Below, piece after piece: positions 56,041-64,000 of a DNA stretch of 64,000 nt. The notes beneath the pieces were generated by a model that saw only the letters and a list, made by a program, of their open reading frames with translations, did not search any database and had not been told where the DNA came from. A program made the position numbers and the translations under genes. The stretch is from Bacteroidia bacterium (GTDB lineage: Bacteria > Bacteroidota > Bacteroidia > M30B66), in NCBI GenBank assembly GCA_019695235.1, contig JAIBAI010000001.1, forward strand, positions 78,476 through 142,475, read 5' to 3'. How positions within the stretch are numbered: position 1 is the stretch's first letter; each line of letters begins with the position of its first letter.

Positions 56041-56928
56041 TTAACTGCTGATTATATCGGTTAAACTTGGTGCGTCAGGCGAATTGCCTTCTAATCTTTC
56101 ATCAAGCCTGTCTTGAAGAATATTTATAAAATCTTCAAGTTTTCCAGGTTCAGGAGTTGTAACCTTAAACAATGCCGCTTCAAAGTCTGTGTAAACTGTT
56201 TCAACCAAAGTCAAATTGTATTGCTTGGTTTCCTTGTCAAGCACTAAATCATATAAAAACCATGCAATATCTGCTTTCTCTTTGCTTGTTGTTGGTAGAT
56301 TGGGTAAAGTGTCGAAAAAAGCTTTTTGTAAAGCGACAGCCTGTTTCTTTTTCCAAGTTTGAAAAATTCCGCCTTTGTAAAGCATTTGCGGAATTAATCG
56401 CTTCCGTGAAGAAGAAAGGTAGTCAGGCTTTGGTGAGTTGTATCCAGTAGTCCAAGAGAAATTACTTGTCGGCTTATTTATATAACTGTCAAATGGGTTA
56501 CGAAGATTGCCAGATATGTAAACACCTTGAACTTCAAGAGAAGCAAAGTCAATAAGTTGTCCTTTGTCGTTATAGGCAACTAATACAAAGTCAATGTTGC
56601 CAGCCGATTGCCCGTTCTTGTCAAGTAGTTTAATTTCAGAAACTGAAGTCCATTTGGTCTTTTCGTCAAACGCAAATTTTGCAGCATTTTCGATTATTAA
56701 CCAGTCTTCCCGAAATCTTGTCGGACAAGTAATTACAGGATTGTCGTTGTGAAACACACTGCAAACTCCCAGCGGGTCGTTTGCCTTGTCTTTTGTGCAA
56801 TTTGGAACCTTGTTATTAAATGGGCACAGCTTCTTATCACGGTAACGTTTTGCTTTGGCCATCTCATTGATAATTGGGAAGCCAAAAACTTCCGCTAAAG
56901 GATTATAATTTTTCTTTCCTGTCGCCAT
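56041..56928 (-). CDS. NotI-family type II restriction endonuclease
   Basis: A 295-residue endonuclease of the NotI family, identified by NPLAEVFGFPI at the N-terminus. Four cysteines (C35, C44, C56, C68; LCPFNNK..CTK..GVCS..ITCP) fit the family's four-Cys metal-binding fold. A PD-(D/E)xK-type core follows: Asp113 (GNIDFVL) and Glu132-x-Gln134 (SLEVQG), the Glu-x-Gln variant. It cuts unmethylated DNA at an unknown site; NotI itself cuts GCGGCCGC, but the partner here methylates adenine, so the site must contain an A. It is the first gene of a two-gene operon with the adenine methylase. No controller (C) protein was seen. Confidence 0.88.
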   Translation of the reverse strand: MATGKKNYNPLAEVFGFPIINEMAKAKRYRDKKLCPFNNKVPNCTKDKANDPLGVCSVFHNDNPVITCPTRFREDWLIIENAAKFAFDEKTKWTSVSEIKLLDKNGQSAGNIDFVLVAYNDKGQLIDFASLEVQGVYISGNLRNPFDSYINKPTSNFSWTTGYNSPKPDYLSSSRKRLIPQMLYKGGIFQTWKKKQAVALQKAFFDTLPNLPTTSKEKADIAWFLYDLVLDKETKQYNLTLVETVYTDFEAALFKVTTPEPGKLEDFINILQDRLDERLEGNSPDAPSLTDIISS

Positions 56929-56932
56929 TGAA

Positions 56933-56940
56933 CAAATTTA
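56933..56940 (-). promoter_or_regulatory. -7 box TAAATTTG of the restriction-modification operon
   Basis: On the minus strand TAAATTTG ends four bases before the ATG at 56928. It matches TAnnTTTG and would yield a leaderless mRNA for the endonuclease gene. Confidence 0.45.
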
Positions 56941-56950
56941 CAAAATATTC

Positions 56951-56964
56951 CTATCGGCCGATAG
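56951..56964. promoter_or_regulatory. 14-bp palindrome upstream of the restriction-modification promoter (candidate operator)
   Basis: CTATCGGCCGATAG is a perfect palindrome centred on CGGCCG. It starts 10 bp upstream of the TAAATTTG box, over the spacer and -33 region. That position suits an operator for the restriction-modification genes. Binding is inferred from location only. Confidence 0.4.
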
Positions 56965-57103
56965 CTTTTTGTCCACCATTTAATGATGGTCGGCTTGTGC
57001 ATTTTAAAGGCCTTCCCGGTACAATAAACGAATTGTCTGTCAGCCGAATACAAAATGCCAGGCGAAGCAAATAAAGGCCGTTTTTTGCCTCATTAGAAGC
57101 AAA

Positions 57104-58681
57104 TCAATTGGAAGATATCATCAGGAGTTTTCCTGAGGCTGATTTGTTTTTTGCTTCAATCTTCCACAGATAAAACCCACTTTCAAGCGCTGAGATACTA
57201 AAATCCTGCTGATTTTGAACCATAGTTTGATATACCAGTGAGCCAGAAATAGAATACAAGCTTAAAATACATGATTCGGTCAATCCGGTAATACTAACGC
57301 TTCCAGAACTGGGGTTCGGAAACAAAAAAACGGGCTTATTGGGTTGCTCTTCTTCAATCGCTAATGCAGATTGGCAACGCTCTACCATTTCGAATGAGTT
57401 GCCTGAAATAATTGAAAATGAGATACTATCTGTTATTTGGTAACTATATGGGGCTTCGATGATGCTTGCTTGCGTTAGTTGCGGCAACTCTTCTCCTACT
57501 TCAATAGTACTGGTATTTGAATAACGACAGACGTCTGTTGGGCGCGTAACAACCTGTATCAGTGCTTCCTGGTCATCTCCCTGCCCCAAAGCAATGAAGC
57601 GCTTGTCGGCAGTTGCAAAAAAGTTCCTAAAACCTCCATACGAAAAACCTGACCTTTTTATTTCTGAGATGAAGCGCTCTTGTATATTTCCTAAAGAATC
57701 AAGCCTGATTAAATACCCTTTGTCTTGATTGCCGGAGGCAATGCGATACATTGAAAGGTACAATTCATTGCCGGATGAAAATAACGCACTCGATGACATC
57801 CTTTCGCCCTCAATGCGATATTGCTTTGCCCAAAGTAATACTCCTGCGGTATCAATTTCAATAATTGTAGGCCTGTCACCTGTATTGAATCCCGTGTTAT
57901 TAGTATATACAAACTGAATATTCTTTTCCGGAGTTTCCTGCAAGAATGCCGGAATATACCTACTTCCTTCATTTAATTCAATTCGATATGCCCAACTGAT
58001 AAGCCCTGATTCTTTTATCTTAATAAGCAGACCTGCTTCATCTCCCTCAAAAGCAAGATACCAACTCCCGTCATGCGCACGAAGGGTAGAATTAATCCGG
58101 AAACTCCCTTCCCCTTCAATGGTATACACGAATGAAGAATGGGTTTGATCCAGAAGTGACTCTCTCATGAGGAAGACTTCTTTACTAAAACCGCCTTGAG
58201 GATATTGCACACTAAAATATTCATTGTCAACCAGAATTGAGTTGGATATGCTGCTTCTAAAATCATAACCACGTGACCATTTTATTTGACCATCAAAAGT
58301 TATATAAGCCTTCGTTCCCTTCCAGGTGCTACTACTTGTACCAATTTGAAAACCAATTAAATAGCCATCCGGAAGCAATTGTACTTCATTTAATAAACCC
58401 CATCTGTGCTCTGGCATTAACGAAAGCGAACCGGTAACCTCCATAGCAGCATTCAATGTGATAAAATGCACCTGTAAGGAGTCATAGTTTTGTTTCCGAC
58501 TGCTGGCAACCATTTTATAGCTGCCATTATTGAGCTGATGAATAAAATGTACCTTAAGATTACTGATACCATTTTGGCTTTGTAAGCCAAATTGCCTGCT
58601 TTCTGCTTGCCCCTTTATATTGAATGCACTCAGAATAAAAACAAATACCCAAAAACCAATTTGCTTGCTGAATAAAGTCAT
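57104..58681 (-). CDS. T9SS-sorted exported protein, beta-propeller-like, function unknown
   Basis: A protein of about 525 residues from the ATG at 58681 (the frame allows 531 from an ATG at 58699). I prefer the later ATG because MTLFSKQIGFWVFVFILSAFNIKGQ is a clean signal peptide. The body repeats strands such as LLNEVQLLPDGYLIGFQIG and DNKGYLIRLDSLG, consistent with a beta-propeller. The C-terminal 75 residues are a type A T9SS sorting domain (VFLFPNPSSGSVSITGL ... GFYLWKIEAKN). No catalytic motif was recognised. It should be exported to the cell surface or medium. Confidence 0.85.
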   Translation of the reverse strand: MTLFSKQIGFWVFVFILSAFNIKGQAESRQFGLQSQNGISNLKVHFIHQLNNGSYKMVASSRKQNYDSLQVHFITLNAAMEVTGSLSLMPEHRWGLLNEVQLLPDGYLIGFQIGTSSSTWKGTKAYITFDGQIKWSRGYDFRSSISNSILVDNEYFSVQYPQGGFSKEVFLMRESLLDQTHSSFVYTIEGEGSFRINSTLRAHDGSWYLAFEGDEAGLLIKIKESGLISWAYRIELNEGSRYIPAFLQETPEKNIQFVYTNNTGFNTGDRPTIIEIDTAGVLLWAKQYRIEGERMSSSALFSSGNELYLSMYRIASGNQDKGYLIRLDSLGNIQERFISEIKRSGFSYGGFRNFFATADKRFIALGQGDDQEALIQVVTRPTDVCRYSNTSTIEVGEELPQLTQASIIEAPYSYQITDSISFSIISGNSFEMVERCQSALAIEEEQPNKPVFLFPNPSSGSVSITGLTESCILSLYSISGSLVYQTMVQNQQDFSISALESGFYLWKIEAKNKSASGKLLMISSN

Positions 58682-58807
58682 ACAAAAATAATTTTTCAAT
58701 TATTAATTCCGGAAGGTAGTACTATTTCTGTTTTCGTAAAAGGTAAAAAATAAAACCTATAAAAGCCTTACAAGCAAGCAAAAGAGCAGGCTTGTTTTAT
58801 AACGAAA

Positions 58808-59617
58808 TTACTTTCTATTGGCTTCAATAGCTTTTCTGACACTCCCCGCTTTAAGTAATTGCTCACGTGCAATTTCGAGTGGAATATCTAATGCCTTTGC
58901 TAACATCCGGCTGCCGCGCTCAACCAATTTATGATTGCTTAACTGCATATCAACCATCTTGTTTCCTTTTACGCGCCCTAACCGAATCATCACCGAGGTT
59001 GAAAGCATGTTTAGTACCAGTTTCTGCGCTGTTCCGGCTTTCATACGGGTACTTCCGGTAACAAACTCCGGACCGGTAACTACTTCTACCGGATAATCAA
59101 CAATAAGCGCTAAAGGACTTTGCGTATTACAGGTGATGCAACCTGTTGTGATGCCATGTCGTTTCGCATCACTTACCCCTCCAATCACATACGGTGTGGT
59201 ACCGCTTGCTGCGATACCTATGACAACATCGCCCGGGTTAATCTCCCAATGCTGCAAATCATTCCAGCATTGGTTCTCATCATCTTCGGCAAATTCTACC
59301 GCCTTGCGTATGGCAGAATCACCTCCGGCAATAATACCTATAACCCTGTCAAACTCAATTCCAAAGGTGGGTGGGCATTCTGAAGCATCTACAATTCCCA
59401 AGCGCCCGCTTGTACCAGCTCCGATATAAAACAACCTGCCGCCAGCCTGCATGCGCTGAAAAACTATCTCAGCAAGTTGCTCAATTTGAGGCAATTGCTT
59501 TTGTATTGCTATAGCAACCGTCTGGTCTTCCTTATTCATCAATGCAAGCAATTGCGTCAATGGCATTGCTTCCAGATTATCGTAATGCGAATCGGCTTCG
59601 GTAGTTCTTTGGCTCAT
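58808..59617 (-). CDS. murQ: N-acetylmuramic acid 6-phosphate etherase
   Basis: A 269-residue SIS-domain lyase that cleaves the lactyl ether of MurNAc-6-phosphate in peptidoglycan recycling. The signature IGAGTSGRLGIVDASECPPTFG is at about residues 65-86, and GDSAIRKAVEFAEDD follows with a catalytic Glu near 112-115. GSTRMKAGTAQKLVLNM is the C-terminal active-site segment. The length is at the short end of the family (about 270-300) but complete. It follows the E1 fusion gene by two bases on the same strand, so they share a transcript despite unrelated roles. Confidence 0.95.
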   Translation of the reverse strand: MSQRTTEADSHYDNLEAMPLTQLLALMNKEDQTVAIAIQKQLPQIEQLAEIVFQRMQAGGRLFYIGAGTSGRLGIVDASECPPTFGIEFDRVIGIIAGGDSAIRKAVEFAEDDENQCWNDLQHWEINPGDVVIGIAASGTTPYVIGGVSDAKRHGITTGCITCNTQSPLALIVDYPVEVVTGPEFVTGSTRMKAGTAQKLVLNMLSTSVMIRLGRVKGNKMVDMQLSNHKLVERGSRMLAKALDIPLEIAREQLLKAGSVRKAIEANRK

Positions 59618-59619
59618 GA

Positions 59620-62040
59620 TTACAAGGCCGGAAATTGTGTCGGATTATATTCGTTCATCATTGACCAAACCATCTCAAAAACATCATCCACAGAAGGTTT
59701 AGAGAAGTAGTCGCCATCAGAACCGTATGCCGGACGGTGCTCTTTGGCAGTAAGCGTACGTGGCTCTGCATCTAAATAACGGAAAGCACCTTGCTTTTCA
59801 AGTACCTGCTGAAGGATATAAGCGCTGGCACCACCGGGAACATCTTCATCAAGCACTAATAGCTTACCCGTTTTCTCTAATGATTTGGCTATCAGCTCAT
59901 AGCGGTCAAATGGCAAGAGGGTTTGAACGTCTATCAATTCAACAGAAACCCCTTTCTCTCCCAGCTCACGGCAAGCATCAGCAGCAATCCGGCAGCATGA
60001 ACCATAGGTTAAGAGCGTAAGGTCGGTACCTTCCTGCAATATCTCCGGCAGCCCCAATTCAACCCTGAATTCACCCAGATTTTCAGGTCTTGCTTCTTTT
60101 AAACGATAACCATTTAAAGGTTCTATAACCAATCCGGGGTCATCTGCGGCAAGCAGGGTATTGTAAAAACCTGCAGCCTGCGTCATGTTTCTTGGCACGC
60201 ATACATACATGCCTCTTACAGCATGAACAATCATGCCCATCGGAGAACCCGAGTGCCATACGCCCTCAAGACGATGTCCTCTGGTAGAAATGATCAGCGG
60301 GGCTTTCTGGGCTCCCTTTGTTCTGTAACGCAGTGTAGCCAAATCATCGCTCATTACCTGCAAAGCATAAAGCAAATAATCGAGGTATTGAATTTCAGCA
60401 ATCGGACGCAAACCGCGCATTGCAAGGCCTATGCCCTGCCCTACAATGGTAGCTTCACGGATACCTGTATCTCCTACCCTCAACTCACCGTATTTCTTTT
60501 GCATTCCTTCGAGGGTCTGGTTCACCCCGCCAATATTGCCTGCATCTTCTCCAAACACCATGAAAAACGGGTTCTTTGCAAGAATGGCATCATAATTATC
60601 ACGTAAAATTTCACGCCCGTCAACAAATTGTTTTTCTTCCGGATATATTGGTGCAACTGGTGAAACAGCCATTGCTGAGTGTTCATTTTCGGTGTACAGC
60701 CAACTGCTATAAGCATCTTGCTGTGCCGCTGCATTCGTTGCAATCCATTGTCGTAAATCGTTCAAAGCACCGGCATTGCTCCGCGCCACTGCCCTAATGG
60801 CTTTTCGGGCTGTTTCAGTCAACTCGCGGTACAAGGGCTCTTTTGTTGACGCTAATGCACTGATGAATGAAGAAATTGCCTGAACAGCCGTCTGACTTTC
60901 AAGCTCTTTCAAAATGGCAAGTAACTGGTCACGCTGTGCCAGAATAGGTGCCTGAAATGCCTTCCATGCAGCTTTGCATGCTTCTTTAACTGTAATTTTG
61001 GCTTGTTGTTCAATTTCATCCAGCGTTGAAGCTTCAGCAAGCCCTGTCTGGATAATCCATTCGCGCATTTTTTTAATACAGTCGAATTCATGCTCCCAGG
61101 CAAGGCGCTCTTTTGATTTATAGCGCTCATGAGAGCCGGATGTAGAATGCCCCTGTGGCTGGGTCATTTCCTGAATATGAAATAATACAGGCACATGTTC
61201 TTTGCGACAACGTGTGATTCCTTCATTATATAAATTGCACAAGCCTGCGTAATCCCATCCCTTGCCTTTTAGAATCAGGTACCCGGCATTGTCAATGTCG
61301 GCAGCAAATCCAGATAAAACTTTAGAGATATTCCCCTTGGTGGTTTGTTTGTCACGCGGTACTGAAATGCCATAGCCATCATCCCAAACCGAGATTGCCA
61401 TTGGTACTTGCAGCACTCCGGCGGCATTGATGGTTTCAAAAAAAGGCCCCTCAGAAGTGCTTGCATCGCCAATAGTTCCAAATGCAACTTCATTGCCGTT
61501 TACAGAAAACTCTGTGTAATCACGCAGTTCCTCATTATTTCTGAAAACTTTCGATGCGTATGCCAAACCAAGCAAACGTGGCATTTGACCAGCAGTTGGA
61601 GAAATATCAGCAGATGAATTCTTAAGCTCCGTAAGGGTTCGCCATTTACCATCTGCCTGAACGGTTCTGCTGGCAAAATGGCCATTCATCGAACGACCTG
61701 CCGACATAGGTTCAGCGTTTTCATCGGCATGGGCATACAACTGTGCAAAGAACTCCTGAATGCTCATAAGGCCTGTTGCCATCATAAAGGTTTGGTCACG
61801 GTAATAGCCGGAGCGAAAATCACCGGGGCGGAACATCTTTGCCATTGCAATCTGTGCTACCTCCTTGCCATCACCAAAAATGCCAAATTTTGCTTTTCCG
61901 GTGAGTACCTCTTTGCGGCCTAAAAGACTTGTTTCGCGGCTTTCACAAGCTAACCTGTAATCAGCCAATACTTCTGCCAATAAGGTTGCTTTGCTGATTT
62001 TCTCCTCCTTATCCAAGGTCTCCTGATGCTTTTGTGTCAT
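59620..62040 (-). CDS. 2-oxo acid dehydrogenase E1, alpha and beta subunits fused
   Basis: An 806-residue thiamine-diphosphate enzyme combining E1 alpha (about 1-405) and E1 beta (about 465-806), the latter starting near GREILRDNYDAILAKNP. The alpha part holds the diphosphate-binding motif GDASTSEG (GDG-like) and DDGYGISVP; the beta part holds FGEDAGNIGGVNQ and the C-terminal transketolase-like lobe (LLVLDEDVPGGASAYIL). The linker is rich in Ala and Arg. Such fusions are typical of Bacteroidota and serve branched-chain 2-oxo acid or pyruvate dehydrogenase complexes; the substrate is not decided. E2 and E3 are not in the window. Confidence 0.92.
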   Translation of the reverse strand: MTQKHQETLDKEEKISKATLLAEVLADYRLACESRETSLLGRKEVLTGKAKFGIFGDGKEVAQIAMAKMFRPGDFRSGYYRDQTFMMATGLMSIQEFFAQLYAHADENAEPMSAGRSMNGHFASRTVQADGKWRTLTELKNSSADISPTAGQMPRLLGLAYASKVFRNNEELRDYTEFSVNGNEVAFGTIGDASTSEGPFFETINAAGVLQVPMAISVWDDGYGISVPRDKQTTKGNISKVLSGFAADIDNAGYLILKGKGWDYAGLCNLYNEGITRCRKEHVPVLFHIQEMTQPQGHSTSGSHERYKSKERLAWEHEFDCIKKMREWIIQTGLAEASTLDEIEQQAKITVKEACKAAWKAFQAPILAQRDQLLAILKELESQTAVQAISSFISALASTKEPLYRELTETARKAIRAVARSNAGALNDLRQWIATNAAAQQDAYSSWLYTENEHSAMAVSPVAPIYPEEKQFVDGREILRDNYDAILAKNPFFMVFGEDAGNIGGVNQTLEGMQKKYGELRVGDTGIREATIVGQGIGLAMRGLRPIAEIQYLDYLLYALQVMSDDLATLRYRTKGAQKAPLIISTRGHRLEGVWHSGSPMGMIVHAVRGMYVCVPRNMTQAAGFYNTLLAADDPGLVIEPLNGYRLKEARPENLGEFRVELGLPEILQEGTDLTLLTYGSCCRIAADACRELGEKGVSVELIDVQTLLPFDRYELIAKSLEKTGKLLVLDEDVPGGASAYILQQVLEKQGAFRYLDAEPRTLTAKEHRPAYGSDGDYFSKPSVDDVFEMVWSMMNEYNPTQFPAL

Positions 62041-62057
62041 ACCCTTTGATTTTGCCG

Positions 62058-62065
62058 CAAAGATA
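62058..62065 (-). promoter_or_regulatory. -7 promoter box TATCTTTG of the E1-murQ operon
   Basis: On the minus strand TATCTTTG ends 17 bases before the E1 ATG at 62040. Confidence 0.5.
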
Positions 62066-62175
62066 ATAGATATAGCGGTTTTTTAACCAGGCATTTTCAA
62101 CGCTGAACACCTAAGTACCCACCTGCCAATTACCGATATACCCATTTCTCAGGCAACAAAAACGCTGAAATTTGC

Positions 62176-62183
62176 TATATTTG
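62176..62183 (+). promoter_or_regulatory. -7 promoter box TATATTTG of the ELWxxDGT-repeat gene
   Basis: TATATTTG matches TAnnTTTG and ends 39 bases before the ATG at 62223. Confidence 0.4.
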
Positions 62184-62222
62184 TTCTATTGACTTTATAT
62201 CAAACATTAATTCTGTGGTATT

Positions 62223-63830
62223 ATGAAACTTATCCTCTCCTTCGTTGCAATTGTTTGTCTGTTTTCAGGTGTTGTTTTCAGTCAAACAGCAACATTATCA
62301 GGCATTTCTAAGCATAATGTAAAATCCCTAACTTCACTCAACGGAATGTTGTATTATTTCACCATTGACAGTTTATGGCAAAGCGACGGGACACCTGAGG
62401 GCGAACAGCTAATCAAATCCATACCAGATTGGGGCTTCGGTGCCAGTTTTACTGCTTGTAATGGAAAGATTTTTTTCTTAGCAAGTGATGGACAGGGCTT
62501 TGAACTATGGGTAAGCGACGGAAGCGCAGCAGGTACTTACAGGGTAAAAGACATTCACCCAACAGATACGGGTGTAAAAAGAATCCTAGCAGTTCAAAAT
62601 AACCAACTATTTTTCATAGGAAACGACGGGGTACATGGAGATGAGCTTTGGCTAACTGATGGCACCGAAGCAGGGACAAACATGGTGAAAGATATATACA
62701 GTGGCAGTAAAAATGGCGTTGAAGGTTGGGCCTCCTATGCTGTTTACAATGATAATTTATATTTTTCTGCCAATGATAGTACTCATGGTGAAGAAATATG
62801 GGTAAGTGATGGTACAGAAGCAGGAACCAGATTACTAAAAGATATAAATACCGGAGCTGCTGCATATCCATTTGGGTTCTCGGTTGCAAATGGGCATTTG
62901 TTTTTTTCGGCAACCGGAAATACAAGTGGAAAAGAGCTATGGATTTCAGACGGAACTCATGATGGTACGAAGCTGCTGAAAGATATTAACCCTGGTTCAG
63001 AAGGTTCATTCCCGTCACTTTCTGTGCTTAACAACAGGCTATACGCCATGTATTCGAGTACCTTTGACTTTGACGCTCCAAATACCGTATTAGAATCGGA
63101 TGGAACAAGCGCCGGAACTATTGTTTTTCAAGACAGCATCCAGCAATTGTATTACTTTAACGGGCGATATTACTTTTCAAAAATTTCTGGATATCAGGCA
63201 CCATTTTTTAAACATGCACTATACGCATCAGATGGCGCCGAATCGCCGCTGACACTCATCAGTGATTTGACGCAAGGCAATAGCTCCAGAGCCATTACCA
63301 ATTTCATAGCAGCAGATGGTAAGTTTTATTTCCTCATTAACTATGATGGACCTGGTGGCGGGGCCAATTACTTAGACAATGATTTATGGGTAAGTGACGG
63401 AACAGCAGCGAATACTCATCCGGTTCGCCATACAAACGGGGAAATTGTGAATGTTTATACTCATCATGGGTACGCTTGGGTAGAACATAATGGTTCTTTG
63501 TATTTTACATGCAGCAGCGAAGACTCCAGTGAAATACTTGGAGACAGAGTATATGTTGTGAAGGGTACAGGCACCGGTTTCTCTGATGCTTTTTCTGGTA
63601 AAATTGAGATATTCCCTAATCCGAGTGATGGCCAGATACGCATCAGCACTCCTTTTATGAATGCTTATACTTTACAGATATTCAACACCTCTGGTACATT
63701 AATGAAACAGGAGAAAATTCAAAACAATCAAGAAGTTTCGCTGAATGAGCTTGCGAACGGATTGTATTTTATCTGCTTGCGTGGCATTGACCATCAGGTA
63801 CTCCGTACGAAAATAGTTGTCTGTAAATGA
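62223..63830 (+). CDS. T9SS-sorted ELWxxDGT-repeat protein
   Basis: A 535-residue exported protein. After the signal peptide MKLILSFVAIVCLFSGVVFSQ come repeated units with an ELWVSDGT...AGT.RVKDI pattern, seen at about residues 98, 139, 187, 238 and, more loosely, near 386. Each spans roughly 45-50 residues. Units of this type build beta-propellers and are found in Bacteroidota surface proteins. The C-terminal domain (IFPNPSDGQIRIST ... LANGLYFICLRG) is a type A T9SS sorting signal. The ligand is unknown. Confidence 0.9.
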   Translation: MKLILSFVAIVCLFSGVVFSQTATLSGISKHNVKSLTSLNGMLYYFTIDSLWQSDGTPEGEQLIKSIPDWGFGASFTACNGKIFFLASDGQGFELWVSDGSAAGTYRVKDIHPTDTGVKRILAVQNNQLFFIGNDGVHGDELWLTDGTEAGTNMVKDIYSGSKNGVEGWASYAVYNDNLYFSANDSTHGEEIWVSDGTEAGTRLLKDINTGAAAYPFGFSVANGHLFFSATGNTSGKELWISDGTHDGTKLLKDINPGSEGSFPSLSVLNNRLYAMYSSTFDFDAPNTVLESDGTSAGTIVFQDSIQQLYYFNGRYYFSKISGYQAPFFKHALYASDGAESPLTLISDLTQGNSSRAITNFIAADGKFYFLINYDGPGGGANYLDNDLWVSDGTAANTHPVRHTNGEIVNVYTHHGYAWVEHNGSLYFTCSSEDSSEILGDRVYVVKGTGTGFSDAFSGKIEIFPNPSDGQIRISTPFMNAYTLQIFNTSGTLMKQEKIQNNQEVSLNELANGLYFICLRGIDHQVLRTKIVVCK

Positions 63831-63897
63831 AATCTTTGAAGATGATCAATGTTGCCAAGTACACTAATTGCGCGCCTGCCGGCCTGTAAATGAGAAG

Positions 63898-64000
63898 CTA
63901 GTTTGAAACAAAAAACCTTTTGCATTCAATTATGCCGTCTGCACTTAGCTGAAGGGTATAAAGGCCTGCATTTAAGCCATTCAGATAAGCTGACAGTTTT
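63898..64000 (-). CDS. C-terminal fragment of a T9SS-sorted protein (runs off the right edge)
   Basis: Reading from the edge on the minus strand, 33 codons precede a TAG at 63898-63900. They read KLSAYLNGLNAGLYTLQLS and end ECKRFFVSN, which matches the last part of a type A sorting domain (LNAGLYTLQ...KRF.V). The rest of the gene lies outside the window. It is convergent with the ELWxxDGT-repeat gene, 67 bases apart. Confidence 0.75.
   Translation of the reverse strand, partial: KLSAYLNGLNAGLYTLQLSADGIIECKRFFVSN

Noticed and set aside
56874..57074. Plus-strand open frame across the restriction-modification gene start and the gap after it
   Set aside because: It is mostly antisense to the endonuclease gene. 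The part in the gap (ending RIQNARRSK) could be a gene remnant, but nothing recognisable supports it.
63898..64000. Apparent frameshift in the sorting-domain fragment at the right edge
   Set aside because: A first reading suggested a missing base in the GLYTLQ region. Re-reading the forward strand (GAAGGGTATA has three G) restores one continuous frame, so there is no frameshift.
1..64000. CRISPR arrays, rRNA, tRNA and insertion sequences
   Set aside because: No regularly spaced repeats with spacers, rRNA-like blocks, cloverleaves or transposase frames were seen.

Overview
The window reads as chromosomal DNA of a Bacteroidota (Bacteroidetes) bacterium. The evidence is six proteins with a Por/type IX secretion (T9SS) C-terminal sorting domain, the T9SS regulator PorX, an LpxC-FabZ fusion, a fused E1 alpha/beta dehydrogenase, weak ribosome binding sites, and repeated -7 promoter boxes of the form TAnnTTTG. 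The futalosine-pathway gene mqnC suggests a Chitinophagia-, Cytophagia- or Saprospiria-like lineage more than a typical Flavobacterium, but I do not assign it below phylum.

Layout. 1-8.8 kb: 3' part of clpB, a large secreted subtilase, fructose-1,6-bisphosphatase, and on the minus strand alanine dehydrogenase and tsaE. 8.8-16.1 kb: porX (minus), then a plus-strand run of an HD phosphohydrolase, lpxD, lpxC/fabZ, lpxA, an ABC ATPase and a phosphoesterase; this is mainly lipid A synthesis. 16.2-22.8 kb: clpC (minus), then gyrA and a secreted TPR protein (plus), followed by a terminator-like hairpin and degenerate repeats. 22.9-28.5 kb: an SDR epimerase and a multi-span membrane protein (minus), then a 1004-residue ABCG-like exporter (plus). 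28.4-35.4 kb: a four-gene minus-strand operon (lipoprotein, secreted protein, SiaB-like kinase, SiaC-like phosphoprotein) facing away from a 1479-residue secreted protein of unknown function. 35.4-43.7 kb: DPP-IV-like peptidase, HEAT-like protein, MerR regulator, mqnC, then purL-radC-meaB. 43.9-47.2 kb: CoA-transferase, a GT-C-like membrane protein and crcB. 47.3-55.0 kb: two T9SS cargo proteins separated by a 536-bp non-coding stretch with a hairpin and a tandem repeat, then an EEP-family phosphodiesterase and hutI. 55.1-56.9 kb: a type II restriction-modification pair (NotI-family endonuclease plus D12-class adenine methylase), visibly more AT-rich. 57.1-64.0 kb: T9SS cargo, murQ, the E1 alpha/beta fusion, an ELWxxDGT-repeat T9SS cargo, and the last 33 codons of another T9SS cargo running in from the right edge.

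How it fits together: most of the window is housekeeping (proteostasis, gyrase, lipid A, purine, menaquinone and cell-wall recycling genes). The accessory layer consists of secreted T9SS proteins, the restriction-modification pair and the SiaB/SiaC operon. The most interesting items are: (i) the SiaB/SiaC partner switch encoded with two envelope proteins and without siaA or siaD; (ii) the unassigned 1479-residue protein beside it; (iii) a hidden papain-like Cys/His/Asp triad in a T9SS cargo protein; (iv) the NotI-family system with a 14-bp palindrome over its promoter; (v) several genes whose TAnnTTTG box ends only 3-4 bases before the ATG, which suggests leaderless mRNAs. No tRNA, rRNA, CRISPR array or transposase was seen.
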